Part shown: piece after piece, positions 34,698 through 42,465 of the stretch
Position numbering within the stretch: the first letter of the stretch is position 1
Layout: every line of letters starts with the position of its first letter
The notes under the pieces: model-generated
Seen by the model: the letters and a program-made list of their open reading frames with translations, nothing else
Told to the model about the DNA's origin: nothing
The model's database searches: none
Translations under genes and position numbers: made by a program
Assembly: GCA_965531145.1 (NCBI GenBank)
Contig: CBESOE010000023.1
Span: 1-44,331 of the forward strand
Reading direction: 5' to 3'
DNA: 44,331 nucleotides
DNA from: JAQAZP01 sp965531145
GTDB taxonomy: Bacteria > Acidobacteriota > JAQAZP01

Positions 34698-35462
34698 ATG
34701 AACGGACGCACTTCAACATACCGGCCCTTCCCCGCCGCCCTCTGGCAGACGGTGGTGATCGTTCTGCTGGGCTCGGTCATCGCTCTGTCTTTTAACGCGG
34801 TACGGGACGGCGGCATCCCCCTGGTGGGGTCGGTGCGGGTGGTGAAGTTCGACGCGCCGGTACCCGCTGCTCCGGCCAAACCGGTTGTTGCAGCTCCTTC
34901 CTCCGTCTCCCCCGAGAGCACCATGGCCCCTGTCCTGGTGGAAGAGGCTGAAGCGGAGGGTGGGGAGCGTGTGGAAGAACCTGTAGCCGGGGTGGCTGAA
35001 CCGCCGGCGGTGGAGGTGGTGCCGGCCGAAAAACCGGTGCCGGTGGAGGAGAGCGCAGGGGTGGAGGTCTTCTCAGCCCTGCCCGTGGAGGAGACCGCGG
35101 AGGAGGGTGGTGACGCCGGCCCCATGGCCCTGGACCTGTCCCAGGCCCTGGAGCTCTTCGAGGGTGGTGGGGCCGTCTTTGTCGACGCCCGCATGCCCGA
35201 CGAGTTCGTCGTCGGGCACATCCCCGGCGCCTTCAATCTGCCCTACGATGATCTGGAATCACATCTCGACGTGCTCAACTACCTGCCCGATGACAGCCTG
35301 GTGATCACCTACTGTGACGGCAGCGAGTGTGCCTTGAGTCTCGAGCTGGCGGACGAACTGACGGCCATGGGCTTCGGCCAGGTACGGGTCTTTTTTGGCG
35401 GCTGGGAACAGTGGGTCGAGGCGGGACACCCCGCGGAAGAGGGTGAGGCGCTCCTTCCGTAG
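34698..35462 (+). CDS. Membrane-anchored rhodanese-domain protein
   Basis: The 254-residue protein has one N-terminal transmembrane helix (ALWQTVVIVLLGSVIALSF). A long low-complexity linker of Pro, Ala, Glu and Val (about residues 50-140, e.g. PVPAAPAKPVVAAPSSV) follows, then a rhodanese domain (DLSQALELFEGGGAVFVDAR...). The active-site Cys is the first in ITYCDGSECALSLELADEL, and the final FFGGWEQWVEAGHP is family-typical. Rhodaneses carry persulfide sulfur; the anchor and linker place this domain outside the inner membrane, if the topology is N-in. It is followed after 20 nt by a MauE/DoxX-like protein, a common pairing in thiol-redox or sulfur handling. Confidence 0.88.
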   Translation: MNGRTSTYRPFPAALWQTVVIVLLGSVIALSFNAVRDGGIPLVGSVRVVKFDAPVPAAPAKPVVAAPSSVSPESTMAPVLVEEAEAEGGERVEEPVAGVAEPPAVEVVPAEKPVPVEESAGVEVFSALPVEETAEEGGDAGPMALDLSQALELFEGGGAVFVDARMPDEFVVGHIPGAFNLPYDDLESHLDVLNYLPDDSLVITYCDGSECALSLELADELTAMGFGQVRVFFGGWEQWVEAGHPAEEGEALLP

Positions 35463-35482
35463 CGAGCGAATGAGGATTGACC

Positions 35483-35956
35483 ATGGATAGACAACCTGCA
35501 GGTCTGGCTGCCGTCCTGGGCAATCCCTGGCTGGCCCTGGCCTGCCGGGTGATCGTCGGTCTGGTCTTCATCTACGCCAGCCTGGACAAGATCGCCAACC
35601 CGGCGGAGTTTGCTGCCATCGTCAACAACTACCGCATCCTGCCCCACCAGTTGATCAACATCACCGCCATCATCCTGCCCTGGGTCGAGCTGGCCACCGG
35701 CCTGCTGCTGCTGGTCGGGCTGTGGAGCCGCGGCAGCTCGCTGATCATTTCGGTGATGCTGGTGGTTTTTATCGCCGCCATTGGCTACAACGTGGCCCGG
35801 GGCCTCGACTTCAACTGCGGCTGCTTCTCCACCGAGGCCGGCGGCATGGCCATCGGCTGGACCAAGATCGGGCAGAATGTCGTGCTGCTCGCCCTCTCCC
35901 TCCACGCACTTTCCCGACCTTCAGCACTGTCGCTGGGACGTTCTTCCTGGCGGTAG
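35483..35956 (+). CDS. MauE/DoxX-family redox-associated membrane protein
   Basis: This 157-residue protein has four membrane helices, starting with WLALACRVIVGLVFIYASLDKI. It carries the DoxX/MauE signatures ASLDKIANPAEF and NNYRILP, and the conserved Cys pair in FNCGCFS before GWTKIGQN. MauE-type proteins are linked to disulfide formation or delivery of reducing power across the membrane. ATG 35483 has GAGGA 6 nt upstream; the TTG at 35477 is less likely. It shares an operon with the upstream rhodanese, so the pair probably acts together on periplasmic thiols or sulfane sulfur (inference). Its end lies 11 nt from the convergent rseP gene. Confidence 0.88.
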   Translation: MDRQPAGLAAVLGNPWLALACRVIVGLVFIYASLDKIANPAEFAAIVNNYRILPHQLINITAIILPWVELATGLLLLVGLWSRGSSLIISVMLVVFIAAIGYNVARGLDFNCGCFSTEAGGMAIGWTKIGQNVVLLALSLHALSRPSALSLGRSSWR

Positions 35957-35967
35957 CTCCAGCAGAA

Positions 35968-37041
35968 TCAGTCGACGAAAATCCGCATGATGTCGGAGTA
36001 GAAGACCGCCACCATCAGCAGCAGGAGCAGGGCCAGGCCCACCTGCTGGATGCGCAGCTTGATCTTGAAGGGGATCTTCCGCCGGAAGATGGCCTCGAGG
36101 GCGATGTAGACCAGGTGTCCACCGTCGAGAACCGGGATCGGCAGGATATTGAGAAAGCCGATGTTGACGCTGATGAAGCCGATGAACCCGAGGAAGTCCA
36201 GGGTTCCGGACCGGGCGGTCCGGCCCGACATCTGGGCAATGAACAGCGGGCCGGCCAGGTCACGCACCGACGCGTTGCCGGTGGCCAGCATGCGGATGGT
36301 CAGGGCCGACATCTTGATCAAGGCCCATGTGGTTTGCGGACCGCTGAGCAGCATCTCCTCTATGGTGGCCGGCCTGGTGGTGATGTGCGGGTTGATCCCC
36401 ACCTTGGAGATGGTCCGGATCTCCCCGTCGATCATCGCTTTTTCCTGCCTGGTGGCCATGGTGGCCGACAGGGCTTCACCTTCCCGCTCCAGTTGCATGG
36501 TCAGTGACTTTTCACCAGTGAGGTTGTGGATCTGGGCGACGATCTCGCTCCAGCTGCTCACCGGCACGCCGTTGACCTCGGTCACCAGGTCGCCGGCCTG
36601 CAGGCCGGCCTGCTCGGCGGGGTAGCCGGGCACCACCTCGCCGATCATTGGGTCCTTGGCCTCGGGTATGCCGCTGATCCCGGCGATCATGGAGAAGATC
36701 ACCATCCCGAGGATGAAATTCATCACCACGCCGGCGCAGATGACAAATGCCTTCTGCAGGGCGTTCTTTGATTCGAACTCCCAGGGCTCGCCGCTGATGG
36801 CATCCTCGTCCTCGAAACTCTCGTCGAGCATACCGGCCATTTTTACGTAGCCGCCAAGTGGGATCCAGCAGATGCAGTATTCGGTGTCACCCACGGTCTT
36901 GCCGATGAGCTTGGGCGGGAACCCCAGGGAAAAGCGGATCACCCGGATGCCCACCGCCTTGGCGGCGAGAAAATGGCCCAGCTCGTGGACAAAGATTATG
37001 ATGCCGACAACGACGACAAATGAGAGAAAAGTGAAGACCAT
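35968..37041 (-). CDS. rseP: Site-2 protease RseP (RIP metalloprotease)
   Basis: The 357-residue intramembrane zinc protease has HELGH at H19-H23 in the first helix, the second metal ligand in PVLDGGHL (D306), and one PDZ domain (about residues 125-205, GEVVPGYPAEQAGLQAGDLVTEVNG). RseP enzymes cleave anti-sigma factors and leftover signal peptides in the inner membrane. This one has a single PDZ domain, as in many bacteria outside the enterics. No dxr, bamA or uppS genes flank it, unlike the common gene order. Start ATG at 37041 (MVFTFLSFVVVVG). It is divergent from the Rrf2 regulator. Confidence 0.93.
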   Translation of the reverse strand: MVFTFLSFVVVVGIIIFVHELGHFLAAKAVGIRVIRFSLGFPPKLIGKTVGDTEYCICWIPLGGYVKMAGMLDESFEDEDAISGEPWEFESKNALQKAFVICAGVVMNFILGMVIFSMIAGISGIPEAKDPMIGEVVPGYPAEQAGLQAGDLVTEVNGVPVSSWSEIVAQIHNLTGEKSLTMQLEREGEALSATMATRQEKAMIDGEIRTISKVGINPHITTRPATIEEMLLSGPQTTWALIKMSALTIRMLATGNASVRDLAGPLFIAQMSGRTARSGTLDFLGFIGFISVNIGFLNILPIPVLDGGHLVYIALEAIFRRKIPFKIKLRIQQVGLALLLLLMVAVFYSDIMRIFVD

Positions 37042-37148
37042 GTCCGTATCCGTAATACGGTGCCGCCTTCCGCTGGCCGGAAACCGGCGGCATTGGAGGA
37101 CGTACCGGGCGGCCTCGGTGGGCCGCGGTTCTCAAATTGCGAACCCTA

Positions 37149-37176
37149 ATACTAGCTGATCGCCGGAACGAGTCAA
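37149..37176 (-). promoter_or_regulatory. Candidate promoter for rseP
   Basis: On the minus strand TTGACT (37176-37171), 16-nt spacer, TAGTAT (37154-37149), about 108 nt upstream of the rseP ATG. It is divergent from the Rrf2 promoter, whose -35 lies 23 nt away. Confidence 0.5.
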
Positions 37177-37198
37177 GCAGTTCCCTCAATGAATTACC

Positions 37199-37227
37199 TT
37201 GACACGTAGACTAAATGAGTCGACAAT
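37199..37227 (+). promoter_or_regulatory. Rrf2 gene promoter with an IscR type-1-like operator in the spacer
   Basis: TTGACA (37199-37204), 17-nt spacer, GACAAT (37222-37227). The spacer contains GACTAAATGAGTC (37209-37221), which matches the IscR type-1 core GACTRWWWYAGTC at all but one position. Placement between -35 and -10 would block RNA polymerase, so autorepression by the Rrf2 protein encoded downstream is the natural inference. Confidence 0.6.
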
Positions 37228-37280
37228 CTTTCCACGCCGCTAACATTTGCGGCGCCCAGAGGTCCGAAAGGAGTTGGCTC

Positions 37281-37703
37281 ATGCTTTGGATGACGAAAAA
37301 AATCGATTACGCCTTTCTGGCGCTTCACGTTTTGCTGAACCAGGAAGATAGAAGCGTGCTCCGGGTGACCGAGATCTCCAAGGTCTGGAACGTCCCGCAG
37401 AAGTTTCTCTCCAAGATCATGAAAGACCTGGTGGATGCCGATATCGTCACGTCGAAATATGGCCCTGGTGGCGGCTACGTGCTGAGCATGAAGCCAAACG
37501 AGGTGACATTTCGCAGTGTAATCGAGGCGGTGGAGGGACCGATCTACCTGTTGAAGTGCATCAAGGAAGATCCGGACTGCGAGCATTTCGAGACCTGCCC
37601 CCAGATCCACGCCTGGAGCGAACTGCAGCAGGACCTGGTGCAGTTGCTGGAATCGAAGAACCTTGAAGCGCTGGTGGACACCCCGGTGGCTGCCCGCGGA
37701 TAG
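37281..37703 (+). CDS. Rrf2/IscR-type transcriptional regulator
   Basis: The 140-residue protein is an Rrf2-family winged-helix repressor (VTEISKVWNVPQKFLSKIMKDL recognition helices; YGPGGGYVL wing). Three cysteines, C93, C100 and C106, followed by His110 (CPQIHAW), parallel the C92/C98/C104/H107 ligands of IscR, so it probably binds an Fe-S cluster and senses iron-sulfur status, O2 or NO. AAGGAG 7 nt upstream fixes the start at 37281. It is not linked to iscS/iscU here; its promoter carries an IscR-like site. Its own gene may be its main nearby target, though the divergent rseP promoter is also close. Confidence 0.88.
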   Translation: MLWMTKKIDYAFLALHVLLNQEDRSVLRVTEISKVWNVPQKFLSKIMKDLVDADIVTSKYGPGGGYVLSMKPNEVTFRSVIEAVEGPIYLLKCIKEDPDCEHFETCPQIHAWSELQQDLVQLLESKNLEALVDTPVAARG

Positions 37704-37717
37704 CTCTCCCGGTCAAT

Positions 37718-37756
37718 ACCTGTCCCGAACTCCGGCCTGCCCGGTGCGGGACAGGT
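37718..37756. terminator. Hairpin between the convergent Rrf2 and thioesterase genes
   Basis: ACCTGTCCCG (37718-37727) pairs perfectly with CGGGACAGGT (37747-37756) around a 19-nt loop that can itself pair (CCGG/CCGG). There is no T-run. It could work as a bidirectional terminator. Confidence 0.45.
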
Positions 37757-37787
37757 CACTCCACCTCTTCCCGCGGCGGTTTTCCCG

Positions 37788-38321
37788 CTACCCCTGCTTC
37801 GGCTTGGTCTGTTCTCTCAGCTTGAGCCGTGCCTCACGGCGTTTTACGGCGGCATCATGCTCCGCCCGCTCCTCGTCGGTCTCCAGGATCAGGCGCGGCA
37901 CCGGGGTGGGCCGTCCTTCTTCGTCGAGGGAGACGAATGTCAGGTAGGCCACGCTGGTGGGGCGCACCTCCCGGGCGTCCAGATCCTCGGCCTCCACGTC
38001 CACCCTGACCTCCATCGACGTCCGTCCACACCAGGTGACCCTGGCATGCAGCCGGGCCACCTGGCCCACCGGAATGGGGTTGATAAAGCTGAGGCTGTCA
38101 ATGGAGGCGGTGACCACGCCGGTCCCGCAGAAGCGCCGGGCAGCGATGGCCGCGGCCAGGTCCACCCAGTGCATCACCATGCCGCCGAGGGCATTGCCGA
38201 AGATATTGGCGTCATTGGGCAGCACCATCTGGGTCATCTCGGTGACCGAGCAGCAGGCCGGCCGGGCGTCCCCGGAGGACAGGTTCTTGCAGTGGTCCTT
38301 GTCGCAGTTTGCCTTGGGCAT
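37788..38321 (-). CDS. Hotdog-fold acyl-CoA thioesterase
   Basis: The 177-residue protein matches YciA/BACH-type acyl-CoA thioesterases: QMVLPNDANIFGNALGGMVMHWVDLAAA holds the conserved Asn, GG and Asp, and SIDSLSFINPIPVG follows. It would hydrolyse acyl-CoA in the cytoplasm; chain-length preference is unknown. A Cys-rich N-terminal extension (C6, C11, C23, C24) is unusual and precedes the fold. A charged helical tail ends in LREQTKPKQG. The RBS GGGAGGG sits 8 nt before the ATG at 38321, favouring it over 38327. Confidence 0.88.
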   Translation of the reverse strand: MPKANCDKDHCKNLSSGDARPACCSVTEMTQMVLPNDANIFGNALGGMVMHWVDLAAAIAARRFCGTGVVTASIDSLSFINPIPVGQVARLHARVTWCGRTSMEVRVDVEAEDLDAREVRPTSVAYLTFVSLDEEGRPTPVPRLILETDEERAEHDAAVKRREARLKLREQTKPKQG

Positions 38322-38392
38322 AGTCATGTCCCTCCCCTGGACAGAATTCTGGCACAGAAGGGGGGGAAAGCAAAACGGGGAGGAAGCAACGA

Positions 38393-38422
38393 CCCCGGCC
38401 GGAGTGTCATCTCCGGCCGGGG
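38393..38422 (-). terminator. Hairpin terminator after the DUF1015 gene
   Basis: CCCCGGCCGGAG (38393-38404), loop TGTCAT, CTCCGGCCGGGG (38411-38422): a perfect 12-bp stem 11 nt after the DUF1015 stop on the minus strand. The sequence after it (TCGTTGCTT) is only weakly T-rich. Confidence 0.65.
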
Positions 38423-38433
38423 AAGGGGAGAGA

Positions 38434-39669
38434 TCAGTAGAGCTTGTGCACCACCAGACCCGAGCGCAGTTTCGGCTCGAACCAGGTGGACTTGGGCGGC
38501 ATCACCTGGCCGGCATCGGCCACCGACATCAGGTCGACGATGGAGGTGGGGTGGAGCGAGAAGGCCACGGCATACGTGCCGCCGTCCACCAGCCGTTCCA
38601 GTTCCTCGGTGCCCCGGATACCGCCGACAAAGTTGATCCGCTTGTCGGTGCGCGGGTCGCCGATGCCCAGCAGCGGTTCCAGCAGGTTCTTCTGCAGGAT
38701 ACTGCAGTCGAGACGCAGCACCGGGTCGCCGGCGTCGAAGCTGCCCTCGCGGGCGGTGATCAGGTGCCAGGCGCCCTCGAGGTAGACACAAAACTGTTGC
38801 GGTGAGGCGGGCACCGGTGAGGCGGCCGCGGTCACTTCGAACTTTTCGCCCACCGTCTCCAGGAACTGGGCGGGGCTCATGCCGTTGAGGTCCTCCACCA
38901 CCCGGTTGTAGGCCATGATCTGCATCTGGTTGTGGGGGAAGACCACGGCGAGGAAGAAGTTGTATTCCTCTTCACCGGTGTGCCCCGGGTTCTTTTCCTG
39001 CCGCCAGTTTCGCACGCTGGCCGCCGAGGCCGAGCGGTGGTGGCCGTCGGCCACGTAGAGCACCGGGATGCCGCCAAAGGCCTCTTCCACTTTCGCCACC
39101 CACTCCGGGGTAGACACCGGCCAGAGGGTGTGGCGCACGCCGTCGGCGGAGAAGTCGTTCTGCGGGGCGGTGGCGGTGATCTCGGCCACCAGCCGGTCCA
39201 CCTCTTCGCTGGCCCGGTAGGTCAGAAACACCGGCCCGGCGTTGGCGTCGAGGGTGTCCACGTGGCGGGTGCGGTCCTTCTCCTTGTCCGGGCGGGTGAA
39301 CTCGTGCTTGCGGATCACGTCGTTGAAGTAATCGTCGGCCGAAGCGCAGCCCACGATGCCCACCTGGCGGTGGCCGCCCATCTCCTGGGCGTAGACGTAG
39401 TAGGAGACGTCCCCGTCCTGGACCATGCTGCCCTCGTCCATCAGCCGCTGGAAATTCTCCGCCGCCCTGGCGTAGACCCGGTCGTCGTAGAGGTCGATGG
39501 ACGGATCGAGGTCGATCTCCGGCTTGACCACGTGGAGGAAGGTGAGGGGGTTGCCGGCGGCCATCTCCCGCGCTTCCTCGGAGTTGATCACGTCGTAGGG
39601 CGGTGAAGCGATCTGTTCGGCCAGCTCGGGCCGGGGCCGCAGCCCCTTGAACGGTCTGAAGGTGCTCAT
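38434..39669 (-). CDS. DUF1015 family protein
   Basis: The 411-residue protein begins MSTFRPFKGLRPRPELAEQIASPPYDVINSEEAR, the standard opening of DUF1015 (COG4198). It continues with NPLTFLHVVKPEIDL, HEFTRPDKEKDRTRH, and YVADGHHRSASA, which resembles a ParB/sulfiredoxin-like nucleotide pocket and sits near residue 200. The final part contains RINFVGGIRGTEELERLVD and LMSVADAGQVMPPKSTWFEPKLRSGL. The fold suggests a small-molecule kinase or nucleotide-using enzyme, but the reaction is not established. GAGGAGA before the ATG at 39669 supports the start. It is divergent from folE. Confidence 0.9.
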   Translation of the reverse strand: MSTFRPFKGLRPRPELAEQIASPPYDVINSEEAREMAAGNPLTFLHVVKPEIDLDPSIDLYDDRVYARAAENFQRLMDEGSMVQDGDVSYYVYAQEMGGHRQVGIVGCASADDYFNDVIRKHEFTRPDKEKDRTRHVDTLDANAGPVFLTYRASEEVDRLVAEITATAPQNDFSADGVRHTLWPVSTPEWVAKVEEAFGGIPVLYVADGHHRSASAASVRNWRQEKNPGHTGEEEYNFFLAVVFPHNQMQIMAYNRVVEDLNGMSPAQFLETVGEKFEVTAAASPVPASPQQFCVYLEGAWHLITAREGSFDAGDPVLRLDCSILQKNLLEPLLGIGDPRTDKRINFVGGIRGTEELERLVDGGTYAVAFSLHPTSIVDLMSVADAGQVMPPKSTWFEPKLRSGLVVHKLY

Positions 39670-39757
39670 GGTGTTCTCCTCTTGATACCGCTGACGATTC
39701 CGTAAAAACGCGCGTATTGTATGGTTTTTCAGCGGTCCAGGCAACCGGGGGCCGGCC

Positions 39758-39785
39758 TTGACACTCCCCGGCCGGGATCTATAAT
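39758..39785 (+). promoter_or_regulatory. Consensus sigma70-type promoter for folE
   Basis: TTGACA (39758-39763), 16-nt spacer, TATAAT (39780-39785): both hexamers are perfect. The start site near 39792 leaves a leader of about 60 nt. The GC-rich spacer contains GGCCGG, which can pair with CCGGCC immediately upstream of the -35. Confidence 0.8.
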
Positions 39786-39853
39786 GGATGTGGGATCGAT
39801 GCCCATAACCTGTTGTAATTGAAAACGATCCGCCAACACCCGCAGGAGCCGCG

Positions 39854-40402
39854 ATGCAGGAAGAAATCAGGGCCATACTGGAGAAGATGGGCGAGGATCC
39901 CGAGCGTGAGGGCCTGGTCAAGACCCCCGAACGGGTGGACAAGGCCTACCGCTTTCTCACCGCCGGCTATGGCCAGTCGGCCGAAGAGGTGGTGCAGGGC
40001 GCCATTTTCCACGAGAAGTACGACGAGATGGTGGTGGTCAAGGACATCGATTTCTACTCGCTCTGCGAGCACCACATGCTGCCCTTCTACGGCAAGGCCC
40101 ATGTGGCCTACGTGCCCAACGGCCGGATCATCGGGCTGAGCAAGATCCCCCGCCTGGTGGAGGTCTTCTCCCGCCGCCTGCAGGTCCAGGAGCGGCTCAC
40201 CGTACAGATCGCCGAGAGCCTCCAACAACACCTCGACCCCCTGGGTGTGGCGGTGGTGGTGGAAGCCGCCCACCTCTGCATGATGATGCGCGGGGTGCAG
40301 AAGCAGAACACCAAGATGGTCACCAGTTCGATCCTCGGCTGCTTCCGTGAAGAGGACGGCGCCCGCAACGAATTCCTCACTCTGCTCAAGGGTGTGTCCT
40401 GA
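39854..40402 (+). CDS. folE: GTP cyclohydrolase I
   Basis: The 182-residue enzyme converts GTP to dihydroneopterin triphosphate, the first step of folate (and pterin) synthesis. Zinc ligands are in SLCEHHMLPFYG (C71, H74) and HLCMMMRGV (C142). EDPEREGLVKTPERV and GLSKIPRLVEVFSRRLQVQERLT are family signatures. GGAG 5 nt upstream fixes the start. The length is normal. The flippase gene begins 4 nt after its stop, so the two are probably coupled despite unrelated functions. Confidence 0.96.
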   Translation: MQEEIRAILEKMGEDPEREGLVKTPERVDKAYRFLTAGYGQSAEEVVQGAIFHEKYDEMVVVKDIDFYSLCEHHMLPFYGKAHVAYVPNGRIIGLSKIPRLVEVFSRRLQVQERLTVQIAESLQQHLDPLGVAVVVEAAHLCMMMRGVQKQNTKMVTSSILGCFREEDGARNEFLTLLKGVS

Positions 40403-40406
40403 CCCG

Positions 40407-41852
40407 ATGTCGATCAAGCAGCAGACCATCCGCGGGGCCGTCTGGACCGCCATCTCCAACCTGGCCCGGCAACTGCTCTTTTTTGTCCTCTCGGCCATCC
40501 TCTATCGTCTGCTGCTGCCCGCCGATTTCGGCACCATCGCCATGGCCACGGTGCTGATCTCCGCCATGGGTCTCTTTCAGAACATGGGGATCGGGGCTGC
40601 GCTGATCCAGCGCCGCGAGCAGGTGGAACTGGCCGCCTCCACCGCCTTTTTCCTCTATCCGGTGATCGGTCTGGTCCTGGCCATCCTCGGCTGGCTGCTG
40701 GCCGGGCCCATGGCCGACTTCTTCCGCGACCCGGTGCTCAAACCGGCGGTGCGGCTGATGGCGGCGGTGTTCATCCCCACTTCGTTCAGCCGGGTCTTCA
40801 TGATGATGATGGACCGGCGCTTCGAGTATCTGCGCAAGATGTGGGCCGAACTGGCTTCCATCGCCGCCTTTGGTATGGTGGCCCTGGTGCTTGCCTTCCG
40901 CGGTTACGGCGTCTGGAGCCTGATCTGGGGCTATGTGGCCCAGGAACTGGTGCTGGCCGCCCTCTGCACCCTGCTCTGCAGCTTCCGGCCCCGGCTGGCC
41001 TTTGACCGCCGCATCGCCGGCGAACTGCTCTCCTTCGGCAAGCACATTCTCGGCGCCGGGGCGATCAACTTCCTGATCAACCAGGGGGACCGGGCACTGA
41101 TCAGCCGGATGCTGGGCCGGGCTCCGCTGGGCTACTACGCCGAATCCTACAAGTGGGGCCACCAGCCGATCTTCCAGGCGGCCATGGTACTCTCCCGAGT
41201 TACCCTTCCCGCTTTCGCCAAGCTGCAGGACAAACCGGCGGAGCTGAAGGATGCCTTCATGCGCACCTACTTCCTCTTCTCCTGGCTGGCCCTGCCTTTC
41301 TTTGTCGGGGTCTGGTTTCTCGCTCCGGAGCTGGCCCTGGCCATTTTCGGCGAACGCTGGGACGCGGAGGTGATGGTGCCCCTGTTGCGGGTGGTTGCCC
41401 TGTACGGCACGGTTCGCACCATCCAGATGCCCACCGGATCGCTCTTCCAGTCGGTGGGCAAGCCGTGCTACCTCTCCCGGCTCACCGTAGTCCGTCTGGT
41501 GATCCTCGTCGCCGCCATCTACCCCATGACGAAAACATGGGGTCTGCTGGGTGCGGCCTGGGCGGTCACCGGTTCCTTCCTGCTGATCCAGCCGCTCACC
41601 TACCAGCTGGCCGGACGAATCCTCAACTGCTCCGTGTTCAGCATCCTGCTCCACCTGCGGGCCGCTCTCCTCGCCTCGGCGGTGATGGGCGTGGCGCTGT
41701 GGGGGTTGGGCCAACTGGTGGAAGTCGGCGGCCCCTGGACCTTGCTGGCCCGGGTGCTGGCCGGGGCCGCGATCTACTTTGCCGTGTTGCTGGCGGTGAG
41801 CCCCGCCTCGCGGAGCCAGATGCGGGACCTGGTGGGCACCTTCTTCAAGTGA
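40407..41852 (+). CDS. Wzx-like polysaccharide/lipid flippase (MOP superfamily)
   Basis: The 481-residue protein has about twelve to fourteen membrane helices and matches the polysaccharide biosynthesis export family: SIKQQTIRGAVWTAISNLARQLLFF at the start, FGTIAMATVLISAMGLFQNMGIGAALIQR, and NFLINQGDRALISRMLG. It would flip undecaprenyl-linked sugars across the inner membrane. No glycosyltransferases are nearby. The start at 40407 follows folE by 4 nt without a clear RBS, suggesting translational coupling. Its last 79 nt overlap, antisense, with the 3' end of the rhombosortase gene. Confidence 0.9.
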   Translation: MSIKQQTIRGAVWTAISNLARQLLFFVLSAILYRLLLPADFGTIAMATVLISAMGLFQNMGIGAALIQRREQVELAASTAFFLYPVIGLVLAILGWLLAGPMADFFRDPVLKPAVRLMAAVFIPTSFSRVFMMMMDRRFEYLRKMWAELASIAAFGMVALVLAFRGYGVWSLIWGYVAQELVLAALCTLLCSFRPRLAFDRRIAGELLSFGKHILGAGAINFLINQGDRALISRMLGRAPLGYYAESYKWGHQPIFQAAMVLSRVTLPAFAKLQDKPAELKDAFMRTYFLFSWLALPFFVGVWFLAPELALAIFGERWDAEVMVPLLRVVALYGTVRTIQMPTGSLFQSVGKPCYLSRLTVVRLVILVAAIYPMTKTWGLLGAAWAVTGSFLLIQPLTYQLAGRILNCSVFSILLHLRAALLASAVMGVALWGLGQLVEVGGPWTLLARVLAGAAIYFAVLLAVSPASRSQMRDLVGTFFK

Positions 41853-42463
41853 TTTCTCGGCCAACGGACCAGGGCCACGGCACTGCCCACCGCCGCTCCC
41901 ACCAGGTGGGCCAGGGGAACGGGTGACACGGTCGCACCGTAATCGCTGACAAAGACGCTGGTCCCGAACCAGAGTTCGTAGCTGATTTTCCCCAGAAAGA
42001 GGAGCACGATTGTGCCGGGGAAGATGAGCGCCCGGGGCCTCTTCTGCACCGGAGCGTTCCTGATCAGCTGAACCACCAGCAGACCGAGCAGGGCGGACCC
42101 GATGCCCGACAGGCCGCGGTAGACGGCCATCCCCGGGATCAGGAACCAGACGACAGCGGAGACCAGCAGGGCTGAGCCGAACACTGTCAGCAGGAATCGC
42201 GGGCGGCTCCGCTGCTCGGCGGCCGATCCGAGGAAGAGGAAGGCCAGCAGGTCCCAGGAGAGGTGATTGAGGGAGAAGTGGGCCCAGTGACAGGAGAGGA
42301 GCCGCCACAGCTGGCCGGCAACGATGGCCTCGCGGCGATACTCCAGCAGTTCATTGATGCCGGGCACCAGGTGAACGGTCAGGGCCAGGACAGCGAGCAG
42401 GAGAGCGGCGCCCGGCAGGCGCCGCCCCCCTGGCAAAGACAGGCTGGATGAGCCTGTGTTCAT
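41774..42463 (-). CDS. Rhombosortase (rhomboid-family intramembrane protease)
   Basis: The 229-residue protein has about six membrane helices and a compact rhomboid core: WRLLSCHWAHFSLNHLSWDLLAF (His59, His62, His67), the catalytic Ser119 in YRGLSGIGS, and the catalytic His186 in LAHLVGAAVG. The short length and the GQLWRLLSCHWAH start are typical of rhombosortases, which cleave GlyGly-CTERM tails of exported proteins. The start codon is 2 nt after the stop of the VIT-VWA gene, whose C-terminus has such a tail, indicating a dedicated enzyme-substrate pair. The C-terminal 26 codons overlap the convergent flippase gene. Confidence 0.85.
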   Translation of the reverse strand: MNTGSSSLSLPGGRRLPGAALLLAVLALTVHLVPGINELLEYRREAIVAGQLWRLLSCHWAHFSLNHLSWDLLAFLFLGSAAEQRSRPRFLLTVFGSALLVSAVVWFLIPGMAVYRGLSGIGSALLGLLVVQLIRNAPVQKRPRALIFPGTIVLLFLGKISYELWFGTSVFVSDYGATVSPVPLAHLVGAAVGSAVALVRWPRNHLKKVPTRSRIWLREAGLTASNTAK

Positions 42464-42465
42464 CT

